A stretch of 64,000 bases of DNA. Origin: Streptantibioticus cattleyicolor NRRL 8057 = DSM 46488 (GTDB lineage Bacteria; Actinomycetota; Actinomycetes; Streptomycetales; Streptomycetaceae). The stretch's first letter is position 1. Each line of letters begins with the position of its first letter. The position numbers and the translations under genes are program-made. The stretch is from assembly GCF_000240165.1 (NCBI RefSeq), contig NC_017586.1, forward strand, positions 4,340,001 through 4,404,000, read 5' to 3'. Below, one piece after another: positions 8,685 through 18,021 of this stretch. Below the pieces are notes generated by a model, which was not told the origin of the DNA, made no database searches, and saw nothing but the letters and a program-made list of their open reading frames with translations.

Positions 8685-8781
8685 CCTTCCGGCGGCCGGT
8701 TCGGTTCGTCGGATCCGCCCGTCCGGCGCCGGTGCTTTCGTACGGGGCGGACGTTTCCGTCCGGTCTGCGGGTACGGCACC

Positions 8782-9252
8782 ATGGCGGTCATGGCACCCA
8801 CGTACGACGAGTCCGTCACCCGGGACGACCGGGACCCCATCCGGCTGCTGGCCGTCCGTGACACGCCGCTGTCGGTGGACGAGGTCTTCGGCGCGGTCGG
8901 CGACGACGCGGCCGGCGGCACCGCGCTCTTCGTGGGCACCGTCCGCGACCACGACGGTGGCCCCGCCGCGGTCACCGGTCTGTCCTACTCCGCCCACCCC
9001 ACCGCCGAGGCCGAACTGCGCCGGGTCGCCGAGAAGGTCGCCGCCGACTTCCCCGTCCGCGCCCTGGCCGCCGTCCACCGCGTCGGCGACCTCGCGGTCG
9101 GCGACCTCGCCGTGGTCGTCGCCGTCTCCTGCCCCCACCGCGCCGAAGCCTTCGCCGCCTGCCGCCGCCTCATCGACGACCTCAAGCACGAAGTCCCCAT
9201 CTGGAAGCACCAGACCTTCGAGGACGGGCAGGAGGAATGGGTGGGGGCGTAG
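8782..9252 (+). CDS. moaE: Molybdopterin synthase catalytic subunit MoaE
   Basis: 156-residue MoaE. With MoaD it converts cyclic pyranopterin monophosphate into molybdopterin. Conserved features include GGTALFVGTVRDHD near residue 45, the CPHRAEAF motif, and the C-terminal PIWKHQ whose lysine belongs to the active site. No moaD lies next to it. ATG 8782 was used; ATG 8791 is equally possible because neither has a strong ribosome binding site. The last two codons and the stop lie inside the first copy of the 54-nt tandem repeat that follows. Confidence 0.92.
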   Translation: MAVMAPTYDESVTRDDRDPIRLLAVRDTPLSVDEVFGAVGDDAAGGTALFVGTVRDHDGGPAAVTGLSYSAHPTAEAELRRVAEKVAADFPVRALAAVHRVGDLAVGDLAVVVAVSCPHRAEAFAACRRLIDDLKHEVPIWKHQTFEDGQEEWVGA

Positions 9253-9379
9253 CCCCCTCGTTGAGGGGTGGTGGCCGGGGAAGTGGTTGGCCGGGTGGGG
9301 GCGTAGCCCCCTCGTTGAGGGGTGGTGGCCGGGGAAGTGGTTGGCCGGGTGGGGGCGTAGCCCCCTCGTTGAGGGGTGG
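9239..9379. repeat. 54-nt tandem repeat, 2.6 copies, with alternative hairpins
   Basis: Units start at 9239, 9293 and 9347 (the last one partial, to 9379) and are identical over their shared length. Each contains GGGGGC-GTA-GCCCCC and CCCCTC-GTT-GAGGGG, two hairpins that share the central C run and so exclude each other. The repeat starts inside the 3' end of moaE, whose TAG stop is in the first unit. It may act as a set of terminators for moaE. The 54-nt period is a multiple of three, which is why repetitive open frames cross it on both strands; I do not consider them genes. Confidence 0.85.
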
Positions 9380-9595
9380 GGTTGCATAAGCAGCCGGCCG
9401 GCTGGCGCGCCACCGCACCGTCAACCCCCACCGTCACCCACACGGCGGCCTTCCTCACCCGGGCGGGGGAAACGCTTCCTCCCGGTGGGCGCCTGCCACT
9501 TGCGTAACTCGCGCCCGGGTCTCAGCGTTGGACCAGCGGGTGGTTAATCTGCTCATAGGTCCTGCGTCGGGTACGTACGTGGTGGGAGGCCGGGT

Positions 9596-9793
9596 ATGGC
9601 GGCTCTTGCATGGTTGCTGATTCCGGTCGGGGGCGCGATTGCCGCAACCTTGTGGGCCGGTTGGGCGGGACGTTCCCGCCGCGCCGCCGGCGACGTCGAC
9701 TCGCTGGCCGGATACGAGCGCTTCCGCGAGGCGATGGCCAAGTCGCACTCCGGCAGCATGGCCGGTACGCAGTCGGGCTCCGATCCGTCCTGA
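9596..9793 (+). CDS. Small single-pass membrane protein
   Basis: 65-residue protein. Residues 3-24 form one hydrophobic helix (MAALAWLLIPVGG...), followed by a basic turn (WAGRSRR) and a polar cytoplasmic-type tail. The ATG at 9596 is preceded by GGGAGG with good spacing. Function unknown; genes of this size and position upstream of the Lon-like protease are familiar in Streptomyces. It lies 67 nt upstream of the protease gene on the same strand and may share a transcript. Confidence 0.75.
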   Translation: MAALAWLLIPVGGAIAATLWAGWAGRSRRAAGDVDSLAGYERFREAMAKSHSGSMAGTQSGSDPS

Positions 9794-9860
9794 CCAGCCG
9801 GTCAGCCGGACGGCCCGGCCCCGCGCGCCACCGGTGAGGGGTCTCCCGTACTGTCGTGGC

Positions 9861-10910
9861 ATGCCACGCCGCACCGCGACCTTGCTCACCTCGACGCTGC
9901 TGCTCATAGCGCTGCTGTGCGCCGGGGTCCTGATGTCCGTGCCGTACGCCGAGATGTCGCCGGGCCCGACCGTGAACACGCTGGCGGAGCACGACGGCGA
10001 GCCGGTGGTGCAGATCTCCGGCCACCGGACGTACCCGGTCAGCGGGCATCTGAACATGACGACGGTGCGGGTGACCGGGGCCGACTACCCGATGAATCTG
10101 ATCGAGGCGATCAGCGGCTGGCTCTCCAACGACGACCAGGTGGTCCCCCGCGAGACCATCTACCCCAAGGGCCAGTCGGCCCAGCAGGTGGACCGGCAGA
10201 ACGCCGAGGAGTTCACCCAGTCCCAGGACAGCGCCAAGGTGGCGGCGCTGCGTGCGCTGCACATCCCGGTCGCCTCCCGGGTGGTGGTCGGCACCGTGCT
10301 CAAGGGGGGCGCGGCGGAAGGGACGTTGCACGCCGGCGACGTGATCGACGCGGTGGACGGCACCCCGGTCAAGGAGCCGGCGGACGTGGCCAAGCTGGTC
10401 ACCAAGCACCACCCGGGGCAGACCGTGGAGTTCACGGTGACCCCGGCCAAGGGCGGCGGGCAGCGGCGGCTGACCGTGGGCACCAAGGCGCAGGACGGCC
10501 GGGCCGTGGTCGGCATCCAGGCCGCCGCCGCCCACTCGTTCCCGTTCACCATCGACATCAAGCTGGCCGACGTCGGCGGGCCCAGTGCCGGGCTGATGTT
10601 CTCGCTCGGCATCATCGACAAGCTGACCCCCACCGATCTGACCGGGGGCACATTCGTGGCCGGCACCGGCACCATCGACGACGACGGCAAGGTCGGCCCG
10701 ATCGGCGGCATCGCGCTCAAGGCGATCGCCGCCCGCGACGCCGGCGCCCGGTTCTTCCTGACCCCCAAGGACAACTGCGCCGCCGCGGCCAAGGACACCC
10801 CGGCCGGGCTGCGCCTGGTCAAGGTCGGCACGCTGGACGACGCGCTGGCCGCGCTGAAGGACATCCGCGAGGGGAAGACCGGCGCCCTGCCGGCCTGCCC
10901 GGTCCACTGA
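9861..10910 (+). CDS. Membrane-anchored PDZ/Lon-type serine protease (YlbL family)
   Basis: 349-residue protein. An N-terminal transmembrane segment (about residues 8-28) is followed by an extracytoplasmic region with a PDZ domain (about 130-215) and a Lon-type proteolytic domain. The catalytic Ser-Lys dyad is visible as GGPSAGLMFSLG (Ser) and, about 45 residues later, IGGIALKA (Lys). This is the YlbL/SdrC architecture. In other bacteria such proteases degrade membrane or secreted substrates and in Bacillus YlbL affects a division inhibitor; the Streptomyces substrate is unknown. It is convergent with the PPA1309 gene, with a hairpin between them. Confidence 0.88.
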   Translation: MPRRTATLLTSTLLLIALLCAGVLMSVPYAEMSPGPTVNTLAEHDGEPVVQISGHRTYPVSGHLNMTTVRVTGADYPMNLIEAISGWLSNDDQVVPRETIYPKGQSAQQVDRQNAEEFTQSQDSAKVAALRALHIPVASRVVVGTVLKGGAAEGTLHAGDVIDAVDGTPVKEPADVAKLVTKHHPGQTVEFTVTPAKGGGQRRLTVGTKAQDGRAVVGIQAAAAHSFPFTIDIKLADVGGPSAGLMFSLGIIDKLTPTDLTGGTFVAGTGTIDDDGKVGPIGGIALKAIAARDAGARFFLTPKDNCAAAAKDTPAGLRLVKVGTLDDALAALKDIREGKTGALPACPVH

Positions 10911-10916
10911 ACCCCG

Positions 10917-10952
10917 CCCGGCCGCCCCGCACCCCCGGTCCGGGCGGCCGGG
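10917..10952. terminator. Bidirectional terminator between protease and PPA1309 genes
   Basis: CCCGGCCGCCC (10917-10927) and GGGCGGCCGGG (10942-10952) form an 11-bp stem in the 48-nt gap between convergent genes. Confidence 0.6.
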
Positions 10953-10958
10953 CCCGGC

Positions 10959-11549
10959 TCACTCCTCCTCGAACGTCGCGGTGAGCGCCTCGGCCAGCCC
11001 CGGTACCAGGTCGGAGCCGGTGAGCACCTCCTTGGGCGAGTCCTTCTCGCGCAGCCGGATCGCCGACTCCCGGGTGCCGTCGCGCAGCACGCCGACGGTC
11101 ATCCGCACCTCCTGCCGCTCCGGGTGCCCGGCGACCCAGGAGGCGAGCGCGGCGTCGTCGAGGCCCTCGGGGATCTGGGCCTCGGCGCTCGGCGGCAGCA
11201 TCAGCCGCTCCACGGTGAGCGCGCAGCCGACCACCACGTCCGGCCAGGCGATGGTGGCCAGGAACTCGTCGAGCGGGGCGCCGGTGGGGATCTCGTCCTG
11301 CTCCACCGGGGTCAGGGCGGCGGCCCGCTCGCCCTCGGCGAGGCCGAGCTGTTCGCTCAGCTCCGGCTGCTCGGCGCGGAGCCGTTCGGTGTCGACCAGG
11401 GCGAACAGCCGGGCCGGCTGGTCCCAGCCGAGCTCGGCGGCGTACTCGTCGATCTCGAGTACCGCCCGGGTCAGGGGGTGCGCGGCGACCGGGCCGCCGC
11501 CCGCCAGGGGGTCGTGGCCGGCCGTACCGCCGGTGTCAGTGTTGGGCAT
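10959..11549 (-). CDS. PPA1309-family protein
   Basis: 196-residue protein of the actinobacterial PPA1309 family, whose function is unknown. It is soluble, acidic and lacks signal or membrane segments. Family-type segments visible are LTRAVLEIDEYAAELGWDQP near residue 25 and the C-terminal LVPGLAEAL. The ATG at 11549 has AGGAT upstream; an adjacent in-frame GTG two codons earlier is also possible. It is divergent from the UPF0182 gene. Neighbouring genes give no hint of function. Confidence 0.8.
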   Translation of the reverse strand: MPNTDTGGTAGHDPLAGGGPVAAHPLTRAVLEIDEYAAELGWDQPARLFALVDTERLRAEQPELSEQLGLAEGERAAALTPVEQDEIPTGAPLDEFLATIAWPDVVVGCALTVERLMLPPSAEAQIPEGLDDAALASWVAGHPERQEVRMTVGVLRDGTRESAIRLREKDSPKEVLTGSDLVPGLAEALTATFEEE

Positions 11550-11702
11550 GGTCACTATCCTGCCCGTTCCGGGGCCCCGGGCGGGAACCGAGTAAAGCGT
11601 GAGTAAGTTGCATGGGTGGGTGTCCGCCCCGGATGCCGTACCACCGCCCGTCCCAGACGTCAGCACGACAGACACTTCGAGGTGCGCACCTTGGCTTTCC
11701 AG

Positions 11703-14600
11703 ATGCCGGACCGCGGGTCGGGCTCAGGCCCGGCCGGCCCGCGGGTCTTCGCAGGCCGGCCCTCCCGGGGAACCCGGACCGTGTTCATGACACTCGCGGC
11801 CATCGCCGTGCTCGCCATCGCCTTCGTGATGTTCTCGGGGTTCTGGACGGACTGGCTGTGGTACCGGTCGGTGCGCTACTCCTCGGTGTTCACCACCACC
11901 CTGTGGACGCGCATCGGACTCTTCGCGGTCTTCGGGGTGCTGATGGCGCTCGCCGTCGGCGTCAACATCTTCCTCGCCCACCGGCTGCGCCCGCAGCTGG
12001 GCGCGATGTCGACCGAGCAGCAGAGCCTGGACCGCTACCGGATGGGCATCGCGCCCTACCGCAAGTGGGTGCTGATGGCGGTCTGCCTGATGGTGGGCCT
12101 CATCGGCGGTGCCTCCGCCTCCGGCCAGTGGCGCACCTGGCTGCAGTGGGTCAACGCCGTCCCGTTCGGCACCCGGGACCCGCAGTTCAAGCTGGACGTC
12201 TCGTTCTACGCCTTCGACCTGCCGTGGTACCGCTTCCTGCTCAGCTTCGGGTTCGCCGCCGTGGTGCTGTGCGTGGTGGCCGCCGCGCTGGTGCACTACC
12301 TGTACGGGGGGCTGCGGCTGAGCGGTCCCGGGGCGCGGGCGACGGCGGCGGCCACCGGCCACCTGTCGGTGCTGCTCGGGCTCTTCGTCTCGCTCAAGGC
12401 GGTGGCCTACTGGCTCGACCGCTACGGACTGGCCGTGAAGTCCAGCGGCTTCAAGGCCACCAGCGGCTGGACCGGGCTGCGGTACGTGGACGCCAACGCC
12501 TATCTGCCGGCGAAGACCATCCTGTTCTGCATCGCCATCATCTGCGCCCTGCTGTTCTTCGCCACCCTGTGGCGGCGCACCTGGACGCTGCCGGTGATCG
12601 GCTTCGGGCTGATGGTGCTCTCCGCGGTGCTCATCGGCGGGCTCTACCCGGCGATCGTGCAGAAGTTCGAGGTGCAGCCCAACGAGGCCGCCAAGGAAGC
12701 CCCGTACATCCAGAAGAACATCAACGCCACCCGCACCGCCTACGGCATCGACCACACCCAGGTCGGCGACTACCCCGGCACCGGCGCCGGCAAGAGCCCC
12801 GACCAGCTGCGCGCCGACGTCGGCTCGGCGGCCAGCGTCCGGCTGCTCGACCCCAACGTGGTCTCGCCCACCGTCCAGCAGCTCCAACAGCAGCGCAACT
12901 ACTACTCGTTCGCCGCGCCGCTGGCGGTCGACCGCTACCCGGTCGACGGCAAGGAGCAGGACAGCGTGGTCGCCCTGCGCGAGCTGAACATGAAGGGCGT
13001 CCCCAACAACTGGATCAACCAGCACTTCAAGTACACCCACGGCTACGGCATGGTGGCCGCCAGGGGCACCGACACCACCGACAACGGCGCCCCCGACTTC
13101 ATCGAGTCCGACCTGCCGCCGAAGGGCAAGCTCGGCCCGTACCAGCCGCGGGTCTACTACGGCGAGCAGACCACCCAGTACTCCATCGTCGGCGGCCCCA
13201 CCACGGAGATCGACTACTCCGGCGTCAAGGGTGAGACGGATTTCACCTACGACGGCCGGAGCGGGGTGAGGCTGGAGAACCCGGTGACCCGGGCGGCCTA
13301 CGCGGTACGGCTGAGCGAGCCGCAGATCCTGTACTCCGGGGCGATCGGCAAGGGGTCGCGGATCCTGTACAACCGCACACCCAAGGAGCGGGTCGAGGCG
13401 GTGGCGCCGTGGCTGACCATCGACGGCGACCCGTACCCGGCGGTGGTCGACGGCCACATCCAGTGGATCGTGGACGCCTACACCACCACCAACGGCTACC
13501 CCTACGCCTCGCGCACCACGCTGGGCGACACCACCTCCGACTCGCTGACCGGGCAGAGCCGTTCGGTGATCGCCCAGCAGAACCAGGTCAACTACATCCG
13601 CAACTCGGTCAAGGCCACGGTGGACGCCTACGACGGCACCGTGAAGCTCTACCAGTGGGACACCGCCGACCCGGTGCTCAAGACGTGGATGAAGGCGTTC
13701 CCCGGCACCGTCGAGCCGCGCAGCGCGATCGGCCCGCACCTGATGGACCACCTGCGGTACCCGCAGGACCTGTTCAAGGTGCAGCGGCAACTGCTCACCC
13801 GCTACCACGTCACCGACGCGGGCACCTTCTACAGCGGCAGCGAGGCGTGGCAGGTCCCCGACGACCCGGCGAAGAAGGACAGCGGCGCGGTGCCGCCGTA
13901 CTACCTGAGCCTGAAGATGCCCGGCCAGCGCGACCAGTCGTTCTCGCTGACCACCACCTTCACCCCCAACGGCCGCGACAACCTCAGCGGCTTCATGGCG
14001 GTGGACGCCGACGCGGGCAGCCCCGACTACGGCGCCATCCGGCTGCTGCAACTGCCGCCCAGCGGGGTCTCCGGACCCAAGCAGGTGCAGAGCAAGTTCA
14101 CCGGTGACCCCGGGGTCTCCAACCAGATCTACGCGTTGCAGCGCGCCGACTCCGAGATCGAGTACGGCAACCTGCTCACCGTGCCGCTCGACGGCGGCAT
14201 GCTCTACGTCGAGCCGGTCTATGTCCGCGGCAACGGCAGCGCCATCAACTACCCGTTGCTGAAGAAGGTGTTGGTCTCCTACAACGACCACACGGTGCTG
14301 CGGGACAGCCTGGACGACGCGCTGGCCGCCGCGTTCGGCGGTGCCGCGCCGCCCGGCGGCACCCAGACCCCGCCGCCGTCCACCGGCCCGGGCACCGCCC
14401 AGCCGCCGGTGAGCCCGACGGTCAAGCAGGCGCTGGACGACGCGCAGAAGGCGTTCGACGCCGGACGGCAGGCGCTGCGCGACGACGACCTGCGGGCCTA
14501 CGCCCAGGCGCAGGACGACCTGGCGGCGGCGCTGAAGCGGGCCAAGGCGGCCGAGGAGGCCGAGCGGTCCGGCTCCGGCAAGCAGGACAAGCGTTCCTGA
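11703..14600 (+). CDS. UPF0182-family large membrane protein
   Basis: 965-residue UPF0182 (COG1615) protein. The first ~310 residues hold about seven transmembrane helices (for example around [14 protein letters not shown] and [11 protein letters not shown]), followed by a long extracytoplasmic region and a C-terminal Ala/Lys/Glu-rich coiled segment. The family is nearly universal in actinobacteria and has no established function. ATG 11703 was chosen; GTG 11682 would add seven residues. A strong hairpin follows, then an initiator tRNA gene. Confidence 0.9.
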   Translation: MPDRGSGSGPAGPRVFAGRPSRGTRTVFMTLAAIAVLAIAFVMFSGFWTDWLWYRSVRYSSVFTTTLWTRIGLFAVFGVLMALAVGVNIFLAHRLRPQLGAMSTEQQSLDRYRMGIAPYRKWVLMAVCLMVGLIGGASASGQWRTWLQWVNAVPFGTRDPQFKLDVSFYAFDLPWYRFLLSFGFAAVVLCVVAAALVHYLYGGLRLSGPGARATAAATGHLSVLLGLFVSLKAVAYWLDRYGLAVKSSGFKATSGWTGLRYVDANAYLPAKTILFCIAIICALLFFATLWRRTWTLPVIGFGLMVLSAVLIGGLYPAIVQKFEVQPNEAAKEAPYIQKNINATRTAYGIDHTQVGDYPGTGAGKSPDQLRADVGSAASVRLLDPNVVSPTVQQLQQQRNYYSFAAPLAVDRYPVDGKEQDSVVALRELNMKGVPNNWINQHFKYTHGYGMVAARGTDTTDNGAPDFIESDLPPKGKLGPYQPRVYYGEQTTQYSIVGGPTTEIDYSGVKGETDFTYDGRSGVRLENPVTRAAYAVRLSEPQILYSGAIGKGSRILYNRTPKERVEAVAPWLTIDGDPYPAVVDGHIQWIVDAYTTTNGYPYASRTTLGDTTSDSLTGQSRSVIAQQNQVNYIRNSVKATVDAYDGTVKLYQWDTADPVLKTWMKAFPGTVEPRSAIGPHLMDHLRYPQDLFKVQRQLLTRYHVTDAGTFYSGSEAWQVPDDPAKKDSGAVPPYYLSLKMPGQRDQSFSLTTTFTPNGRDNLSGFMAVDADAGSPDYGAIRLLQLPPSGVSGPKQVQSKFTGDPGVSNQIYALQRADSEIEYGNLLTVPLDGGMLYVEPVYVRGNGSAINYPLLKKVLVSYNDHTVLRDSLDDALAAAFGGAAPPGGTQTPPPSTGPGTAQPPVSPTVKQALDDAQKAFDAGRQALRDDDLRAYAQAQDDLAAALKRAKAAEEAERSGSGKQDKRS

Positions 14601-14612
14601 CGCGTATCCGAC

Positions 14613-14642
14613 GGGCCGCCGGCGCCCCGGCACCGGCGGCCC
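14613..14642 (+). terminator. Terminator after the UPF0182 gene
   Basis: GGGCCGCCGG (14613-14622) pairs with CCGGCGGCCC (14633-14642), separating the long membrane-protein gene from the tRNA promoter region. Confidence 0.6.
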
Positions 14643-14672
14643 GCCGACCGTGATACGGTGGAGACACAACGA

Positions 14673-14746
14673 CGCGGGGTGGAGCAGCTCGGTAGCTCGC
14701 TGGGCTCATAACCCAGAGGTCGCAGGTTCAAATCCTGTCCCCGCTA
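14673..14746 (+). tRNA. Initiator tRNA-fMet (CAT), copy 1
   Basis: 74-nt tRNA with anticodon loop CTCATAA. Two initiator hallmarks are visible: three consecutive G-C pairs at the base of the anticodon stem (GGG/CCC), and no Watson-Crick pair at 1-72 (C1 opposite T72). The 3' CCA is not encoded. An extended -10-like TGATACGGT lies at 14651-14659. The sequence is identical to the second copy at 16775-16848, including about 16 nt of 5' flank (GTGGAGACACAACGA). Confidence 0.95.
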
Positions 14747-14760
14747 CTGGAGAAAGAGAA

Positions 14761-14790
14761 GGCCCGGAGTCCTCGGACTCCGGGCCTTTT
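14761..14790 (+). terminator. Factor-independent terminator after tRNA-fMet copy 1
   Basis: GGCCCGGAGTCC (14761-14772) pairs with GGACTCCGGGCC (14775-14786), followed by TTTT. Confidence 0.8.
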
Positions 14791-14938
14791 CGCGTGTGTG
14801 CGCCGTTGCGCCGTGTCCTCGGGGAGTCCGGAGCGTTTGTGGTTTGGCATGTCTCTGTGTCGGGAAGTCGACAAAACGCTGAAGTGACCTCAAGGGCTGC
14901 GGTATACCAGGTGTACGCCGGGTGCGGGTGGTGCGACG

Positions 14939-16714
14939 ATGGATCCCATGGGGGATGCTGCAAGACTGCTGGAGGCCCCGCCGCCGGGGCCGCGCGAGAC
15001 GAACGTAACGGCCGTGCCCGAGCAGCCGGTTGAGGTCCCGGCCGTGCTCGACGACGACATCCTGACGGCCCGTGAGGAGGCCGAGCTCGAAGCCCGCTAC
15101 CTGCGTGCCGCGCAGCGTGGCGACGCCGCCGCCCAGAGCATGATCGGCACCATGCTGCTGCGCAAGGGGGACCTCGACGGCGCCGAGCCCTACCTGCGCG
15201 CCGCCACCGGCGCCGGGGACCGCGCCGCCGCCAACAACCTCGGGCTCCTGCTCCACCAGCGCGGACACGCCGACGAGGCGGCCGGCTGGTGGCGGATCGC
15301 CGCCGTGGCCGGCAGTTCCGCCGCCGCCCACGCGCTCGGCCGCCACCACCGCGAGAACGGCGACGAGGCCGCCGCCGAGTACTGGCTGCGCCAGGCCGCC
15401 GAATCCGGCCACGTGCTGGGCGCGTTCGCCCTCGCCGAGCTGCTGCGCGCCCGCCGCGACGCGGGCGCCGAGCGCTGGTACCGGGCCGCCGCCGAGCACG
15501 GCCACCGCGAGGCCGTCTACCGGCTCGCCGTGCTCTGCGCCGAGCGCGGTGAGGAGGCCGAGGCCGAGCAGTGGTACCGGCAGGCCGCCGCCCGCGGCCA
15601 CCGCTCCGCCGCACTGCGCCTGGGCGCCCTGCTGGAGGGGCGCGGCGAGCTGAAGGAGGCCGGCCGCTGGTACCTGACCGCGGCCAAGGACGGCGAGCCG
15701 CGGGCCGCCTGCGCCCTGGGGTTCCTGCTGCGGGACGCCGGCGACATCGACGGCGCCGCCCAGTGGTGGCGGCGGGCCGCCCAGGAGGGCGACGGCCAGG
15801 CCGCCAACGCGCTGGGCGCGCTCCACGCCCAGGAGGGCGAGACGCAGACCGCCGAGCGCTGGTACCGGGCCGCCCTGGAGGCCGGCGACGACAACGGCGC
15901 CTACAACCTCGGGCTGCTGTGCGCCGCCCGCGGCCGGGCCGCCCAGGCCGAGCAGTGGTACCGCCGGGCCGCCTACGCCGGCCACCGCGAGGCCGCCAAC
16001 GCGCTGGCCGTCCTGCTGCTCCAGCAGGGCGACCCGGCCGGCGCCGAGCCGTGGTTCTCCAAGGCCGCCGAGGCCGGCAGCGTGGACGCCGCGTTCAACC
16101 TGGGCATCCTGTGCGCCGGACGCGACGAGCACGAGGAGGCCCGGCGCTGGTACGAGCGGGCCGCCGCCGCCGGACACACCGAGGCCGCCCTCCAGGTGGC
16201 CATCGCGCTGCAACGCGAGGGCGACCCGATCGGGGCCGAACGCCATCTGCGCTGCGCCGCGGGGGGCGGCAGCGCGGAGGCCGCCTTCCGGCTCGGCGCC
16301 GTCCTCGACCAGGACGGCGAGGAGAGCGAGGAGTGGTACGAGCGGGCCGCCCGGCAGGGGCACCCGCGCGCCCAGGTGCGGCTCGGCATGCGGGCGGCCC
16401 GGCGCGGTGACACGGTGGACGCGGCCCGCTGGTACCGGCTGGCCGCCGAGGCTGGCAGCCGCAACGGCGCCTTCAACCTCGGGCTGCTGCTGGCCCGCGA
16501 GGGCAGCGAGCCGGAGGCCGCGCTGTGGTGGACCCGGGCCGCCGAGGCCGGGCACGGCCGCGCCGCGCTGCGGCTGGCGCTCCTCTCGGCCCGCCGCGGC
16601 GAGCTGGCCGAGGCCCGGCGCTGGTGCGAACGGGCGGTGGAGTGCGGCCCGGCCGAGGTCGCCGAGCGCGCCGCCCGCCTGTCCGACGTGCTGCGCGAGG
16701 AGCTCAGCGCCTGA
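14939..16714 (+). CDS. TPR/Sel1-repeat protein
   Basis: 591-residue soluble protein made almost entirely of about fourteen 36-residue Sel1-like tetratricopeptide repeats (recurring pattern A-x-x-W-Y-R-x-A-A-x-x-G-x-x-x-A-A-x-x-L-G). Such solenoids are protein-interaction scaffolds. The N-terminal 45 residues lie outside the repeats. ATG 14939 is used; ATG 14948 is an alternative. An imperfect palindrome GTATACC-A-GGTGTAC (14902-14916) lies just upstream and could be an operator. The gene sits between two identical initiator tRNA genes. Partner unknown. Confidence 0.85.
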   Translation: MDPMGDAARLLEAPPPGPRETNVTAVPEQPVEVPAVLDDDILTAREEAELEARYLRAAQRGDAAAQSMIGTMLLRKGDLDGAEPYLRAATGAGDRAAANNLGLLLHQRGHADEAAGWWRIAAVAGSSAAAHALGRHHRENGDEAAAEYWLRQAAESGHVLGAFALAELLRARRDAGAERWYRAAAEHGHREAVYRLAVLCAERGEEAEAEQWYRQAAARGHRSAALRLGALLEGRGELKEAGRWYLTAAKDGEPRAACALGFLLRDAGDIDGAAQWWRRAAQEGDGQAANALGALHAQEGETQTAERWYRAALEAGDDNGAYNLGLLCAARGRAAQAEQWYRRAAYAGHREAANALAVLLLQQGDPAGAEPWFSKAAEAGSVDAAFNLGILCAGRDEHEEARRWYERAAAAGHTEAALQVAIALQREGDPIGAERHLRCAAGGGSAEAAFRLGAVLDQDGEESEEWYERAARQGHPRAQVRLGMRAARRGDTVDAARWYRLAAEAGSRNGAFNLGLLLAREGSEPEAALWWTRAAEAGHGRAALRLALLSARRGELAEARRWCERAVECGPAEVAERAARLSDVLREELSA

Positions 16715-16774
16715 CCCCGCACCCCGGCGATTTGCGCTGCTCAGGACCGGTCGTCTACAGTGGAGACACAACGA

Positions 16775-16848
16775 CGCGGGGTGGAGCAGCTCGGTAGCTC
16801 GCTGGGCTCATAACCCAGAGGTCGCAGGTTCAAATCCTGTCCCCGCTA
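16775..16848 (+). tRNA. Initiator tRNA-fMet (CAT), copy 2
   Basis: 74-nt gene identical to copy 1, with anticodon loop CTCATAA, the GGG/CCC anticodon-stem pairs and the C1-T72 mismatch of initiator tRNAs. A promoter is visible: TTGCGC (16732-16737), an 18-nt spacer and TACAGT (16756-16761). A perfect hairpin terminator follows. Confidence 0.95.
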
Positions 16849-16856
16849 CTGAAGGA

Positions 16857-16888
16857 AAGTCCCGGAACGGATCTCCGTTCCGGGACTT
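16857..16888 (+). terminator. Terminator after tRNA-fMet copy 2
   Basis: AAGTCCCGGAACGGA (16857-16871) pairs with TCCGTTCCGGGACTT (16874-16888), a 15-bp arm with a minimal loop. Confidence 0.75.
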
Positions 16889-16955
16889 CTCCGTTTCCGG
16901 GGCGCATCCGCGTCCGTTTCCGGACGCACCCGCGGGCGGGCGGCGCGCCCGCCGG

Positions 16956-17813
16956 TCAGTTCTCCTCCTGGCCGCCCTCGTCGGCCACCGCCTGGTCGAA
17001 CAGGGCCCGGGTGGCCGTGGTGAAGTACGGGCTGTAGGAGATGGCGTCCTCGTGCGGGTCGTTGTCGGCCGGGCCGCCGCCGTTCCAGCCGCCGATGATG
17101 CCGACCAGCCCGCCGGTCCTGGCGCCGGGGGCCAGCGTCAGCCACGGGCCCCCGGAGACCCCGGCCGAGTAGCCGCCGCAGCGCATCTCCCGGTAGTTGT
17201 CGTGGGCGCCGGACTGGAAGGTCTCCAGGGTGCAGGCGAGCTGCTGGTCACCGCTGTTGTTGCTGTCCGGGTAGCCGATGGTGGTCACGTTCCGCAGGTG
17301 GTACGGCTGGTTGACCAGGAGCTGGTTGGCGCCCACGGCGTCCTCGATCCGGGTGCCGTCGGAGCGGGAGACGCGCAGGAAGGCGTAGTCGTAGTTCTCG
17401 TCGCCGCCCTTGGTGTAGTGCGGGTCCACCCACATCTTCGCCACCTGCCAGGTGCCGTGCGGGGCCTTGCCGCCGGTGCGGCCGGGGGCCACGGAGAGCC
17501 CGGAGGCGTAGGAGCCGTCGCCGTACACGCAGTGCGCCGCGGTGATCACGATGTCGCCGGTGGAGCTGTGCACCACGCTGCCGCTGCAGTAGGGGGAGCC
17601 GTCGGTGTCGAGCACCTCGACCACCGAGGGGTAGGCCCGGGCGGCGCTGAGGTAGTTGCCCTTCTTGGTCCAGTCGTCCGGCGGGTGCGGTTCGGTGTGG
17701 TGCTTGGCGCGTGCCAGGGCGACCACCTCGGGCGCGTACCGCACGGCGCCCGTGACCGCGAGCACGGCGACCGCGGTCAGGACCGCTGCTCGCGTCCGCC
17801 TGCGTGGGCGCAC
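16956..17813 (-). CDS. Secreted trypsin-like serine protease
   Basis: 285-residue chymotrypsin-fold protease. The catalytic triad is visible: His in TAAHC, Asp in NYDYAFLRV and Ser in GVSGGPW. A basic N-terminus (RPRRR) and hydrophobic stretch (AAVLTAVAVLAVTGAV) form an export signal or signal anchor. Cys pairs around SPYCSG and TAAHC suggest disulfides outside the cell. GTG 17813 was chosen because GGGAGG lies directly upstream; upstream ATGs would add a cytoplasmic extension without a ribosome binding site. Substrate unknown. It is divergent from the HEAT-repeat gene. Confidence 0.88.
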   Translation of the reverse strand: MRPRRRTRAAVLTAVAVLAVTGAVRYAPEVVALARAKHHTEPHPPDDWTKKGNYLSAARAYPSVVEVLDTDGSPYCSGSVVHSSTGDIVITAAHCVYGDGSYASGLSVAPGRTGGKAPHGTWQVAKMWVDPHYTKGGDENYDYAFLRVSRSDGTRIEDAVGANQLLVNQPYHLRNVTTIGYPDSNNSGDQQLACTLETFQSGAHDNYREMRCGGYSAGVSGGPWLTLAPGARTGGLVGIIGGWNGGGPADNDPHEDAISYSPYFTTATRALFDQAVADEGGQEEN

Positions 17814-18021
17814 CCGGACCTCCCATCGGCGACAATCGGCCATCAGCATACGGGCGCCCGCTGAGAACGTCCTGATAACGATCACGGCACCGTATGGATA
17901 CGTTACCGGGCGACCCGCAAAGTCCGTACCCCGAACCGGCGTCCACCACTCTTCGGTAGAGGACCGGTATGGCCTGGGCAAAGCCGCGGAAACCCGCTTG
18001 GAGACGGGGGTAGGGCGCGCG

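Noticed and set aside
9239..9379. Tandem repeats considered as a CRISPR array
   Set aside because: Copies are directly adjacent with no variable spacers, and no cas genes are present.
6104..9547. A 1147-codon plus-strand frame spanning the zinc protease, SDR and moaE region
   Set aside because: It is antisense or out of frame to recognised genes, lacks a ribosome binding site and domains, and passes through the 54-nt repeat simply because its period is a multiple of three.
11724..14669. A 981-codon minus-strand frame opposite the UPF0182 gene
   Set aside because: Shadow of the UPF0182 coding sequence: no domain, and a composition of Gly/Val/Arg/Asp repeats typical of antisense frames in GC-rich DNA.
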